DNA from: an uncultured Sphingorhabdus sp.
Lineage (GTDB): Bacteria > Pseudomonadota > Alphaproteobacteria > Sphingomonadales > Sphingomonadaceae
Length of the DNA: 64,000 nt
Assembly (NCBI GenBank): GCA_947501885.1
Contig: CANMXN010000002.1
Span: 62,001-126,000, forward strand
Direction: 5' to 3'
Part shown: in pieces, positions 45,497 through 55,162 of the stretch
Layout of the letters: each line of letters starts with the position of its first letter
How positions within the stretch are numbered: the first letter of the stretch is position 1
The notes under the pieces: model-generated
Seen by the model: the letters and a program-made list of their open reading frames with translations, nothing else
The model's database searches: none
What the model was told of the DNA's origin: nothing
Program-made: the position numbers and the translations under genes

Positions 45497-46807
45497 ATGA
45501 GCAATATTAGAATAGCATCACCATTGACTCTGCCCTGCGGAGCTGTGCTTAAAAATCGCTTGAGCAAAGCTGCGATGACAGAGGGTATGGCGACCATGGC
45601 GGGTGTGCCAACCGATGCCCTCAATAATCTGTATAGATTTTGGGCTGATGGCGGCGCAAGCATGTTATTAAGCGGTAATATTCAGATTGACAAAGACCAT
45701 TTAGAGCGCCCTGGTAATGTCATTATCGATGGCCTTGCTGATGAGCAGCTTAAAGCAGCTTTAAAATCATATACGCAAGCAGCAACACAAAATGATACGC
45801 ATTTTTGGGCGCAATTAAGTCATGGTGGTCGCCAGACAATGAAAAATGTTAATCCTTCACCCAAAGCACCATCAGCAATAAAATTGGGTATTCCTGGCGG
45901 GCAATTTGGAACACCAACTACATTAACTATTGAAGAAATTAAAACAATTATCGGCAAATTCGCTAATGCCGCAAAAGTCTGTCAAGAATGCGGATTTACT
46001 GGTGTACAAATCCATGCAGCGCATGGCTATTTGCTCAGCTCCTTTTTAAGTCCACGTAGCAATATAAGAGATGATGAATATGGCGGTACGCTGGAAAACC
46101 GTGCACGATTATTGCTTGAGATTGTCATGGCGGTACGCAGCAAAGTTGGCCCCAAATTTCCGATCGCCGTAAAACTCAACAGCGCCGATTTTCAGCGCGG
46201 CGGCTTTGCCTTTGAAGACAGTATTACAGTGGCCAAATGGCTCGAAGAAGCGAGCGTTGATTTATTAGAAATTTCTGGCGGCAATTATGAACAACCCAAG
46301 CTTATGGGAATCGAAGGCCTCGAAGCAGCCGAAGAGCAAAATATACCCAAGAAAGCGCAATCAACTATTGCCAAATCTACAATAGAACGCGAGGCTTATT
46401 TCATCGAATTTGCACTGGCGATGCAAGATCATGTCAATATCCCGCTTATGGTAACGGGAGGATTTCGCAAATTGTCAACAATGCAATACGCACTAGATAG
46501 CGGCGCGGCGGACCTTATTGGCTTAGGCCGTCCCATGTGCGTTATGACCGATGCACCGAATAAGTTAATGGCTGGTCTTGAGGAATTACCAAGTTACGAA
46601 AATGAGTTGGCACTTTTACCATCATGGCTTAGTTTTTTAAAAAATATCAAAATGATCCGAGCGATCGATAGTTTCGCCGTACAATATTGGTTTTATGGGC
46701 AGCTTTATGCAATTGGCAAAATGGGTAAGTGGGATCCTATGCTAACACCATTTAAAGCCGCCAAAATTGTTGATAGCATACAAAAATCATTGCTAAAGAC
46801 ACGCTAA
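45497..46807 (+). CDS. NADH:flavin oxidoreductase (Old Yellow Enzyme family)
   Basis: A 436-residue TIM-barrel FMN enzyme. LSHGGRQTMKN, QIHAAHGYLLSSFLSPRSN and RDDEYGGTLENRARLLLEIV (about residues 190-210) are the OYE/2,4-dienoyl-CoA reductase-like motifs, with substrate-binding His in AAHGYL. It lacks the C-terminal FeS/FAD domains of dienoyl-CoA reductase, so it is a single-domain ene reductase. Substrate cannot be told. It follows the acidic lipoprotein gene by 10 bp. Confidence 0.9.
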   Translation: MSNIRIASPLTLPCGAVLKNRLSKAAMTEGMATMAGVPTDALNNLYRFWADGGASMLLSGNIQIDKDHLERPGNVIIDGLADEQLKAALKSYTQAATQNDTHFWAQLSHGGRQTMKNVNPSPKAPSAIKLGIPGGQFGTPTTLTIEEIKTIIGKFANAAKVCQECGFTGVQIHAAHGYLLSSFLSPRSNIRDDEYGGTLENRARLLLEIVMAVRSKVGPKFPIAVKLNSADFQRGGFAFEDSITVAKWLEEASVDLLEISGGNYEQPKLMGIEGLEAAEEQNIPKKAQSTIAKSTIEREAYFIEFALAMQDHVNIPLMVTGGFRKLSTMQYALDSGAADLIGLGRPMCVMTDAPNKLMAGLEELPSYENELALLPSWLSFLKNIKMIRAIDSFAVQYWFYGQLYAIGKMGKWDPMLTPFKAAKIVDSIQKSLLKTR

Positions 46808-46834
46808 TATCTGCTTTTATCTTTTGATACTAAC

Positions 46835-48574
46835 TTAACTCTCGCCCAACTCTGCCTTACCAAGCTCTGCCTTACCAAGCTCTGCCTCGCGCAGCGCTTT
46901 ACGGTCCAACTTACCGATCATGGTTTTGGGCAATTCATCCTTAACAACCACATCAACCACGCGCTCATGCTTGCCAAGTTCACCATTAAGCCATTCCATA
47001 ATTTCTGCACCCGTGTTAGTCGAATCATCTTCTAGCGCAATGTAAGCCTTGGGCCTCTCACCCAAATAATCATCAGGAACACCAATCACCAATGCTTCTC
47101 TGACGCAAATATGTTTATAGAGAATTTCTTCGATCTGGCTCGGGAACACTTTGAACCCACCAACCGAAATCATATCTTTAATGCGATCAACTATTTTTAC
47201 AAAGCCATCACGGTCAATTGTTGCGACGTCGCCTGTACGCAAATATTCGCCCATGAATACATTTTTATCCGCATCGGGGCGCTGCCAATACCCTTGCATC
47301 ACCTGCGGTCCTGCAAATGTTAATTCCCCAGGCCCACAGATTATCTCATCATCAGGGCCACCTTTTGGGGCTTCTTTACTTGGGTCCTCTTTATCAACCA
47401 AACGGATTTTGGTTCCAGGAACTGGTATGCCAATAGTACCCACTTTGCCTTCACCTTCATATGGGTTGCAGCTCACAACGCCGCTGCTTTCGGTCAGGCC
47501 ATAACCTTCGATCAAGATAGAACCTGTTTTCGCTTCAAATTTACGCTTCAAATCAGCTGATAGCGGCGCACCACCCGAGACACAGGCGCGCAAGGTCGAG
47601 AAATTTGTCTTATTAATTTTAGGGTTATCTAATAGTGCGCGGTACATAGTTGGTACCCCTGGCATAGAGGTAATACCCTCTTTATCAATAGCATCCAACG
47701 CTTGATCACCATCAAAACGCGGCAACATAAATATCGAACCACCATTATTTATGGTTCGATTAAGTACGCAAGCATTTGCAAAAACATGAAAAAATGGCAG
47801 CACACCCAATATTTTATCAGTAGCAGGTTCGTTTGGATTATTCATCCGCGCATACCAATCCAAACTATTGATTTGCCGTGCATTTGCGGTGATATTTTGA
47901 TGGCTCAACATCGCACCTTTGGGCGTCCCCGTTGTTCCCCCCGTATATTGCAATAAGACTATATCTTTTACAGGATCAATATTGGGGACATCAAACACGC
48001 CGTCATTGCCCAACAATGTGCGATAATGGACCACATCATCACTACGCGGAATTAAGCTCATTTCGCTACGTTTAAACAAGCGGTATAATATTGACTTAAG
48101 AGGCGGTAACACCTCTTCAATGGTTCCAACGATCAGTTTTTCAAGCGATGATATTTCAAGCACTTTTAACGCATTAGGAAGCAATGAAGCCGCATTCACA
48201 GTAAACAAAAAGCGCGTACCGCTATCCTCTACCTGATGTGCCAATTCTTCGCATGTATAGAGTGGCGAGAAATTAACAACAATACCGCCTGCCATCATTA
48301 TCGCGTAATAAGCGACAACATAATGCGGAACATTGGGAAGAAACAGCCCAACTCTATCACCGCGCTTCATCCCCATATTTTGCAAGGACTTCGCCATCTC
48401 TTTGGCATGCTTTGCTACATGGTTATAGCTATATTTGCGGCCCATAAAATCTAGCAGTTCCGCATCACCAAAAAGATCTACCGATTGCATAAACATATCG
48501 GGCACCGATAGTGGATCAAATATATGATCCGCATCAACAGGATGTTGGTTCAATTTAATATTCATATCATTCAT
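46835..48574 (-). CDS. fadD: Long-chain fatty acid-CoA ligase
   Basis: A 579-residue adenylate-forming enzyme with the AMP-binding loop YTGGTTGTPKGAMLSHQN, the GYGLTESSGVV motif, YLRTGDVATID and the catalytic Lys region DELPKTMIGKLDRKALRE. It activates free fatty acids to acyl-CoA for beta-oxidation. The C-terminus ends in three copies of a five-residue repeat (AELGK, AELGK, AELGE), coded by three 15-bp units at 46841-46885. It follows the MBL hydrolase gene by 3 bp. Confidence 0.93.
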   Translation of the reverse strand: MNDMNIKLNQHPVDADHIFDPLSVPDMFMQSVDLFGDAELLDFMGRKYSYNHVAKHAKEMAKSLQNMGMKRGDRVGLFLPNVPHYVVAYYAIMMAGGIVVNFSPLYTCEELAHQVEDSGTRFLFTVNAASLLPNALKVLEISSLEKLIVGTIEEVLPPLKSILYRLFKRSEMSLIPRSDDVVHYRTLLGNDGVFDVPNIDPVKDIVLLQYTGGTTGTPKGAMLSHQNITANARQINSLDWYARMNNPNEPATDKILGVLPFFHVFANACVLNRTINNGGSIFMLPRFDGDQALDAIDKEGITSMPGVPTMYRALLDNPKINKTNFSTLRACVSGGAPLSADLKRKFEAKTGSILIEGYGLTESSGVVSCNPYEGEGKVGTIGIPVPGTKIRLVDKEDPSKEAPKGGPDDEIICGPGELTFAGPQVMQGYWQRPDADKNVFMGEYLRTGDVATIDRDGFVKIVDRIKDMISVGGFKVFPSQIEEILYKHICVREALVIGVPDDYLGERPKAYIALEDDSTNTGAEIMEWLNGELGKHERVVDVVVKDELPKTMIGKLDRKALREAELGKAELGKAELGES

Positions 48575-48577
48575 AAT

Positions 48578-49711
48578 TTATCCATCTTGTGATGCTGATG
48601 CAAACCAACCCACACCATCTCTTATTTCGACTGCCGCCCGACCTGCTTCAACCAAATAAATCAAATGCGCCATAGCTTCGCCCGTTGCGAGGCCATAAAC
48701 GCTATCATCAATAGGTCTTGAAAATAATATTTCAAAAGTATCTACAGCACGTAATTCTTTTTCTTTAAGCGCGGCTTCTAGATCATCGAGGCGATCATAA
48801 TGCCCTGATGCAAGCTTATCTAATCGCACATATGCGCCCGTAAATGGTTCTCCATGCGCTGGCAATATCAATGTGTCTTCAGCCAATTTCCCGCGAAACT
48901 TTGCTATGCTTTCAAGCCATTCGTTGAGCGGATTAGCAGTTGGTTCGCTTGTCATAAAAGAAACATTTGACGTAATGCGCGGCAAAATTTGATCACCCGC
49001 AATCAACACTGAATTGTCTTCATCATAAAGGCAAACATGCTCTGGCGTATGGCCGCCGCCTGTTATAATGCGCCAATTACGCTTACCTATGGGAAGCAGT
49101 TGCCCCTCTTCGAGGCGAACATGCCCCACTGGCACGGGTGATACAGCACGAGCAAAATTACCCCAACCGCGTTTACGCAGAGCTTCAATCCTATTATCAT
49201 CCCATCCGCAATAACGCATTTGATCAAGCGCTTCTTGTGGTGGTTCTTCACGCACATCCGACGTGAGCATTCGTGCCATCAACCATTCAGTACGGTTCAT
49301 CCATAGCCGTACATTATGTTTATAACATAGCCAGCCTGCCATACCGATATGATCAGGATGAAAGTGCGTCACAATTACGCGCGTAATACGTTTCCCAGCC
49401 AGCGGGCCAGACAATAGTTTATTCCAAGCCTCCTTAGTCTCAGGCATATTGAGGCCCGTATCCACAATCGCAATACCTTCGCCTTGCTCATCATGATCAG
49501 CAAGCAACCATATATTGATATGTTTTAAAGCTCCAGGCACAGGAAGCCGCGCCCAACCAATATCGAATGTAAGCGGATATAATTCACCATATTCAGGGCC
49601 AAACTCACCCAGCGGGTAAGTTAGTCCTTTTAAAATATGCGCATCAAAACCATGATCGGTAAGGGACATATCATAAGCTGGGGGCTGCTTAGGCAGTGAA
49701 GCATCGGTCAT
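48578..49711 (-). CDS. Metallo-beta-lactamase-fold hydrolase
   Basis: A 377-residue MBL protein. VTHFHPDHIGMAGWL carries the HxHxDH metal site; the later GGGHTPEHV and PAHGEPF supply further ligands. The 377-residue length with a C-terminal winged-helix-like region is like the lactonase/thioesterase-type group. It is 3 bp upstream of fadD, so a role as an acyl-CoA thioesterase or lactonase in fatty-acid use is plausible but unproven. Confidence 0.85.
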   Translation of the reverse strand: MTDASLPKQPPAYDMSLTDHGFDAHILKGLTYPLGEFGPEYGELYPLTFDIGWARLPVPGALKHINIWLLADHDEQGEGIAIVDTGLNMPETKEAWNKLLSGPLAGKRITRVIVTHFHPDHIGMAGWLCYKHNVRLWMNRTEWLMARMLTSDVREEPPQEALDQMRYCGWDDNRIEALRKRGWGNFARAVSPVPVGHVRLEEGQLLPIGKRNWRIITGGGHTPEHVCLYDEDNSVLIAGDQILPRITSNVSFMTSEPTANPLNEWLESIAKFRGKLAEDTLILPAHGEPFTGAYVRLDKLASGHYDRLDDLEAALKEKELRAVDTFEILFSRPIDDSVYGLATGEAMAHLIYLVEAGRAAVEIRDGVGWFASASQDG

Positions 49712-49793
49712 AAAACCTGCCTAGCGGTTATTGTATGATGAATGCAACCATGCCGTTAGGGAAGGTAAAGCAATTAATTTTGCGGCTTTAAAG

Positions 49794-49819
49794 GCTTACT
49801 AACACTAGTGTAGGTAAGC
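49794..49819. repeat. 26-bp palindrome after trcR
   Basis: GCTTAC (49794-49799) pairs with GTAAGC (49814-49819) and encloses the perfect 10-bp palindrome ACACTAGTGT (49802-49811). It begins 1 bp after the trcR stop. It could end the trcR message (no T run) or act as an operator. Confidence 0.6.
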
Positions 49820-49820
49820 T

Positions 49821-50516
49821 TCAGTTTTTCTTAAACAAATTATCTGCTGTAATTTCTTCGCTAACCTCTTCACCTGCTTCAACATTAAAAGCAGCCTCAG
49901 CATCAATCTTTTCTTGCGCGCGCTCTGCATGCAATTGCTCGATAAGGGCGTCTTTATCTTGTCCGAAACGCGAATCCACAGTGGGTGCAGCTTCAACTCC
50001 AGCTTTTTTCGCAGCCTTAGCAACCACGGCATCCAATTCACGTTGCGGACACAGCCCCAACGTCACAGGATCTTTTGGTTGAATTTCTGCGCTGTTCCAA
50101 TGGGTACGATCACGAATAGCAGTAATAGTGTTACGGGTTGTGCCGATTAATTTGCAAATTTGCCCATCAGAAATTTCAGGGTGATTGCGCAAAAGCCATG
50201 CAATGCCATCGGGCTTATCTTGGCGCTTAGATACAGGTGTATAGCGCGGTCCTTTGGTACGGCGCACTTGATCAGGGCCTTTGCTAATTACCAGCGCATA
50301 ATCAGGATCATTCTGGGCCTTTTCAATTTCAGCCATAGTAAGCTCGCCCGCTTGCACAGGATCACGCCCTGTATATTTGGTACTGGCCGTATCATCCGCC
50401 ATCGCTTGCACCTCAAGGATATGCAATCCGCAAAACTCTGCGATTTGATCAAAAGCAAGTCCAGTATTATCAACGAGCCAAGTCGCCGTTGCGTGGGGCA
50501 TTAAAGGTAACACCAT
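49821..50516 (-). CDS. trcR: Cell-cycle regulator TrcR (DUF1013)
   Basis: A 231-residue alphaproteobacterial protein. LPLMPHATATWLVDNTGLAFDQIAEFCGLHILEV (residues 3-36) is the family start, and GIAWLLRNHPEISDGQICKLIGTTRNTI contains an HTH (both longer stretches given here by position). In Caulobacter TrcR links to RNA polymerase and CtrA-related expression, as far as I recall. I place the start at 50516 (MVLPLMP) by family length, with GGAG just upstream. A palindrome lies 1 bp past the stop. Confidence 0.9.
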   Translation of the reverse strand: MVLPLMPHATATWLVDNTGLAFDQIAEFCGLHILEVQAMADDTASTKYTGRDPVQAGELTMAEIEKAQNDPDYALVISKGPDQVRRTKGPRYTPVSKRQDKPDGIAWLLRNHPEISDGQICKLIGTTRNTITAIRDRTHWNSAEIQPKDPVTLGLCPQRELDAVVAKAAKKAGVEAAPTVDSRFGQDKDALIEQLHAERAQEKIDAEAAFNVEAGEEVSEEITADNLFKKN

Positions 50517-50648
50517 CATTCTCCATAAAATAAGGGCCACCCCGCACGGGATGGCCTTCTGTTGATATCATCTTTACGCGACATTTTCACAAACGGCAAG
50601 AGGCGAATTTGATAGACTCTCTCAAACCAATTTATTACCAATTATTTT

Positions 50649-51074
50649 ATGAGCGAAACCCAAATTAGTGCGTCATGTCATTGCAAGAGTGTAAATATCA
50701 CACTTCCTGTAAAGCCCAATTATATCAATGATTGTAATTGCAGCCTTTGCAGCAATAGCGGCGCAATATGGGGATATTATAAAAATCATGAGGTTGTTAT
50801 TACAGGCGAGACTATTGCCTATACCCGCATCGATAGAAACAATCCAACTGTGCAAGCCCACAGTTGCAAAATCTGCAGCGCAACCACCCACTGGACATTA
50901 ACCGAAGCATTTGCGGCGCAAAATAAAGATACTAACGCACCCTATGATACTGGTATTAATATGCGTTTATTTGATGATGATGCGTTAATCGGGTGTGAAC
51001 TGCGTTTTCCCGATGGCAAAGCATGGGATGGGATTACACCTTACACTTACCGAAAAGATAGCATCATATTATAG
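50649..51074 (+). CDS. GFA-family (glutathione-dependent formaldehyde-activating-like) zinc protein
   Basis: A 141-residue protein with SCHCKSV, NCSLCSNSGAIWGYY and HSCKICSATTHW, the Cys pattern of the GFA/DUF636 zinc fold. Few family members are proven formaldehyde enzymes, so the function is open. It ends 2 bp before the stop of the convergent quinone oxidoreductase gene. Confidence 0.88.
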   Translation: MSETQISASCHCKSVNITLPVKPNYINDCNCSLCSNSGAIWGYYKNHEVVITGETIAYTRIDRNNPTVQAHSCKICSATTHWTLTEAFAAQNKDTNAPYDTGINMRLFDDDALIGCELRFPDGKAWDGITPYTYRKDSIIL

Positions 51075-51076
51075 TA

Positions 51077-52087
51077 TCACCCCATCGTCAGGACAATTTT
51101 ACCGCAATGCTTACCGCTCTCCATATAGTCATGCGCGGCCTTTACATCTTCCAATGCAAAGCTTTTATCCATCACAGGTTTTAATTTGCCTTCAGCAGCA
51201 AATGGCCAAGCCACACGGCATATTTCATCGACCAACATGGCCTTAAAGCCTGCATCGCGGTGGCGCAGCGTTGATCCGGTCATAGTGATACGTTTCAGCA
51301 TAACCTGCAACATGTTGATATTGGCTTGCATTCCGCCTTGCACAGCGATGGTGACATGCCGACCATCGGGCCGCAAGCAGGCAATATTGCGCTCCATATA
51401 GTCTCCAGCAACCATATCCATAATGACATGAACGCCCTGACCATTGGTGATTTTCATCACTTCTTCGGCAAAATCTTGGGTTTTATAATTGATCGTATGA
51501 TGCGCGCCGACTGCTTTGGCTTGAGCGCATTTTTCATCACTACCGCACGTCACGATAATCTCTACATCGAACAAATTACACAATGTTATTGCCATCGTGC
51601 CAATACCGCTGGTACCGCCATGTACCAGCACCGTTTCGCCATCAACAATATAAGCGCGTTCGAACAAATTATGCCAAACCGTCATCAGCGTTTCTGGCAT
51701 AGCCGCAGCTTCTTCCATAGACAATGCCGGTGGAACGGAAAAACAGTGCGCGGCTGGTACAATGCAATATTCAGCATAGCCGCCGCCTGCCGCTAAGGCA
51801 CATATTTTTTGTCCAATCAGATCTTGCATCACGCCTTTGCCAACGCCAACAATCTCACCCGATATTTCCAATCCTAATATATTGGTTACGCCATCGGGTA
51901 GAGGGTATAATCCCATGCGTTGCAATATATCGGGCCTATTTACACCAGCGGCATATACCTTAACCAATACATCGCCCTCGCCAATTTTGGGCAAAGGGCC
52001 TTCTACCACGATAAGGTTTTCAGAACCTCCTGGCGCGCTTACATCAATATATCGCATCGTCTTTGGTAATATGGTTTCTGGTAACAT
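51077..52087 (-). CDS. NAD(P)H:quinone oxidoreductase, zinc-free MDR family (PIG3-like)
   Basis: A 336-residue medium-chain reductase. AAGVNRPDILQRMGLYPLPDG, AALPETLMTVWHNLFERA-like segment and VLVHGGTSGIGTMAI are PIG3/QOR motifs; the nucleotide site is GGTSGIGT. The start is set at 52087 (MLPETILPK) because an AAGAG-type site lies before it and family proteins start near here; the upstream reading would add 46 non-conserved residues. It reduces quinones or enones with NADPH. Confidence 0.9.
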   Translation of the reverse strand: MLPETILPKTMRYIDVSAPGGSENLIVVEGPLPKIGEGDVLVKVYAAGVNRPDILQRMGLYPLPDGVTNILGLEISGEIVGVGKGVMQDLIGQKICALAAGGGYAEYCIVPAAHCFSVPPALSMEEAAAMPETLMTVWHNLFERAYIVDGETVLVHGGTSGIGTMAITLCNLFDVEIIVTCGSDEKCAQAKAVGAHHTINYKTQDFAEEVMKITNGQGVHVIMDMVAGDYMERNIACLRPDGRHVTIAVQGGMQANINMLQVMLKRITMTGSTLRHRDAGFKAMLVDEICRVAWPFAAEGKLKPVMDKSFALEDVKAAHDYMESGKHCGKIVLTMG

Positions 52088-52192
52088 CACTCTTCCCCAG
52101 CCGAATATTCTCAATCGAAAATTCAGCACCCCCAACATGATTGTTCTGATGACTATATTGACATATCTGGCCATAACGTCAACAATTTGCCA

Positions 52193-52387
52193 ATGGATGA
52201 TGAATTTGACTCGGTAAAAAAACAAAATAATTTGGCTGAATTGCTTGGTAAGGAAGACCTTGACCCCTATTCTGTTGAAGAGTTAAAATCTCGTAAAATA
52301 CTTTTAGAACAAGAAATTAAGCGTATTGATACAAAAATATCATTTGCAAAAGACCATATGAGTGCCGCTGAAAAACTGTTCAAATGA
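52193..52387 (+). CDS. DUF1192 family protein
   Basis: A 64-residue protein with LGKEDLDPYSVEELKSRKILLEQEIKRI (residues about 18-45) and a coiled C-terminal helix, the DUF1192 pattern. It is a small helical protein found across Alphaproteobacteria with unknown function. Start at the ATG 52193. clpA follows after a 237-bp spacer. Confidence 0.85.
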   Translation: MDDEFDSVKKQNNLAELLGKEDLDPYSVEELKSRKILLEQEIKRIDTKISFAKDHMSAAEKLFK

Positions 52388-52624
52388 TTATTATTGATAC
52401 GCTTTAACAAAAATATGATGTAGCCGTTATGATATCATATCAATTCAACAAAATATCGAATTGTCAGAAAATATCGTTATGCCCCCATTGAAAAAGCGTG
52501 CTGAAATGGCAACATAATAGAAAGATATATAGCAAACGCATTGCAAAATAGGAGCAGTTGGTTCAGCTTCTGTTAGTGAAATATCAACATAATATATTTT
52601 ATAGTAAAAGTTACGGAGATTATA
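52388..52624 (+). promoter_or_regulatory. Spacer before clpA with a weak heat-shock-like promoter
   Basis: No gene is seen. TTGTCA (52461-52466) and CCCCAT (52483-52488), 16 bp apart, resemble a heat-shock sigma promoter, but the -35 is poor (no CTTGAA). The closest ribosome site is GGAG before the ATG at 52625. Confidence 0.2.
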
Positions 52625-54967
52625 ATGCCATCATTTGCAGAATCGCTAGAGGCTACGCTTCACCAAGCGTTGACGAATGCCACAGAGCGATCTCACGAAT
52701 ATGCAACATTGGAGCATTTATTATTAGCATTAATCGATGATGATGATGCTGCTCAAGTTATGCGCGCTTGCGGTGTCGACTTGAATGATCTTAGTGAAGC
52801 TGTAAAACAATATCTCGATAGCGAGTTAGATAGTCTGCGTGTAGATGGTAAAATAGACCCATCACCAACCAGCGGCTTTCAACGTGTTGTACAGCGCGCC
52901 ATTTTGCATGTGCAATCCTCAGGAAAAAACCTAGTTACTGGCGCAAATGTACTGGTTGCTTTATTTTCAGAGCGTGAAAGCTATGCCGTTTATTTTCTGC
53001 AACAACAGGATATGAGCCGCCTTGATGCGGTATCTTTCATCAGTCATGGCGTTGGTAAAGATGGAACATCATCGGAACCACGTGAATTGCAAGGAATGGA
53101 AGAAGGCGAAGAAACAAGTCCAGCAGATGGAAAATCAAAAAAAGAAAGCGCATTAGAGCTTTACACTATCAATTTAAACGAAAAAGCCAGGGCAGGTAAA
53201 ATCGACCCCTTAATTGGTCGCAGCGAAGAAGTAGACCGCACAGTACAAATTTTGTGCCGACGTTCGAAAAATAATCCACTCTATGTTGGTGAACCTGGCG
53301 TCGGCAAAACCGCAATAGCAGAAGGACTTGCTCGTAGAATAACCGAAGGTGATGTTCCTGAAGTTTTGGAACCCGCAGAGATATTCTCGCTCGATATGGG
53401 CGCATTATTAGCTGGCACGCGCTATCGTGGTGATTTTGAAGAGCGCCTCAAAGCGGTTGTTAATGAGTTAGAAAAAATGCCTGATGCGATATTATTTATC
53501 GATGAGATTCATACTGTTATTGGTGCTGGCTCCACCAGCGGCGGGGCTATGGACGCATCTAACTTACTAAAACCAGCGCTATCCAATGGCAGCATTAGAT
53601 GCGTTGGTTCAACGACCTATAAAGAATTTCGTAATCATTTTGAAAAAGATCGTGCGCTTTTACGCCGTTTCCAAAAAATTGATGTGAATGAACCTTCTAT
53701 TGATGACACTATCAAAATTTTGGCTGGCTTGCGCAGTGCTTTTGAAGATCACCATAAAGTGAAATATACCAATCCTGCTATTAAATCAGCGGTGGAATTG
53801 GCCGCGCGCTATATCAATGATCGCAAATTACCTGACAAGGCCATTGATGTTATTGATGAGGCTGGTTCTATGCAAATGCTACTGCCGCCCAATAAACGCC
53901 GCAAAACAATCACTCCAAAAGAAGTTGAAGCCGTTATAGCGACTATGGCGCGTATACCGCCTAAGCAAGTATCATCCGATGATCGCAGCACTTTGAAAAA
54001 TCTCGAAACTGATTTAAAACGCGTTGTATTTGGCCAAGATAAAGCCATTGAAACGCTTTCAAGCGCGGTAAAGCTTAGCCGTGCTGGTTTACGTGCCGCC
54101 GAGAAACCTATTGGCAATTATTTGTTCAGCGGTCCAACCGGCGTTGGTAAAACGGAAGTAGCAAAACAATTGGCCTCTATCATGGGTATCCCGCTTAAAC
54201 GCTTTGACATGAGCGAATATATGGAGCGTCACTCGATTAGCCGGCTTATTGGTGCCCCTCCAGGATATGTTGGTTATGACCAAGGCGGCTTATTAACTGA
54301 TGCCGTTGATCAAAATCCGCATTGCGTCTTGCTACTCGACGAAATTGAGAAGGCTCATCCCGATCTCTTCAATATATTATTACAAGTGATGGATAATGGC
54401 CAATTGACCGATCATCATGGTAAGACCGTTGATTTTCGCAATGTTATTTTGATTATGACCACCAATGCAGGTGCCAGTAATATGGCCAAAGATGGTATTG
54501 GTTTTGGTAGCAATATTAGCCGCGAAGATGCTGGTGAAGAAGCCGTTAAAAATATGTTCACACCAGAGTTTCGTAACCGTCTAGATGCTGTTGTGCCCTT
54601 TGGTTATTTGCCAACAGAGGTTGTTATTCGCGTTGTTGATAAATTCTTTATTGAATTGGAATTGCAATTGGCCGAACAAAATGTCCATATCAAATTGGAC
54701 AATGATACACGCCAATGGCTCAGCGAAAAAGGCTATGATAAATTATTTGGTGCCCGACCTATGGCCCGTCTTATCCAAGATAAAATCAAACGCCCGCTTG
54801 CTGAAGAATTGCTATTCGGCAAATTGGCACAGGGCGGTGAAGTCTCTGTTCATATGAAAAATAATGAGCCTAGTTTCGAGATTTCTCCTGCTGCTCCTAA
54901 AGATAGCAAAGCAAAAAAACCTAAGGGCCCAAAAAAGAAGAAAAATGCAAAACAAAATAGCAACTAA
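52625..54967 (+). CDS. clpA: ATP-dependent Clp protease ATPase subunit ClpA
   Basis: A 780-residue Hsp100 protein. An N-terminal Clp_N repeat (about 1-140) that binds ClpS is followed by AAA+ domain 1 (Walker A GEPGVGKTA, Walker B ILFIDEIHT) and domain 2 (GPTGVGKTEVAK, VLLLDEIEKAHPDL). GIGFG is the ClpP-binding loop type. It unfolds proteins and feeds ClpP. The C-terminal 25 residues are almost all Lys, Ser, Pro and Ala. clpS, often just upstream, is not here; DUF1192 is. Confidence 0.95.
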   Translation: MPSFAESLEATLHQALTNATERSHEYATLEHLLLALIDDDDAAQVMRACGVDLNDLSEAVKQYLDSELDSLRVDGKIDPSPTSGFQRVVQRAILHVQSSGKNLVTGANVLVALFSERESYAVYFLQQQDMSRLDAVSFISHGVGKDGTSSEPRELQGMEEGEETSPADGKSKKESALELYTINLNEKARAGKIDPLIGRSEEVDRTVQILCRRSKNNPLYVGEPGVGKTAIAEGLARRITEGDVPEVLEPAEIFSLDMGALLAGTRYRGDFEERLKAVVNELEKMPDAILFIDEIHTVIGAGSTSGGAMDASNLLKPALSNGSIRCVGSTTYKEFRNHFEKDRALLRRFQKIDVNEPSIDDTIKILAGLRSAFEDHHKVKYTNPAIKSAVELAARYINDRKLPDKAIDVIDEAGSMQMLLPPNKRRKTITPKEVEAVIATMARIPPKQVSSDDRSTLKNLETDLKRVVFGQDKAIETLSSAVKLSRAGLRAAEKPIGNYLFSGPTGVGKTEVAKQLASIMGIPLKRFDMSEYMERHSISRLIGAPPGYVGYDQGGLLTDAVDQNPHCVLLLDEIEKAHPDLFNILLQVMDNGQLTDHHGKTVDFRNVILIMTTNAGASNMAKDGIGFGSNISREDAGEEAVKNMFTPEFRNRLDAVVPFGYLPTEVVIRVVDKFFIELELQLAEQNVHIKLDNDTRQWLSEKGYDKLFGARPMARLIQDKIKRPLAEELLFGKLAQGGEVSVHMKNNEPSFEISPAAPKDSKAKKPKGPKKKKNAKQNSN

Positions 54968-55162
54968 TATCAATGATTTACAATTTTTTTAAACTTTTTT
55001 TGAACGAAATTGACTGTCTATGTAACTAAACATACAAGTCCATCGAATGACTAAATATAACCCACTAAAGTAATTTAACAGGTTATTATTTTTGAGACTT
55101 GAGTAGCGTAACCATCAACCTTTTGTTCCCTCATATTAGGTCGGTGATTTATACAGTAAATC

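Noticed and set aside
51724-51963. Overlapping plus-strand ORFs in 51.1-52.2 kb
   Set aside because: Shadows of the quinone oxidoreductase gene with no ribosome sites or family motifs.
52482-52522. Small ORF (about 13 codons) before clpA
   Set aside because: Too short, no ribosome site; no sign of a leader peptide.
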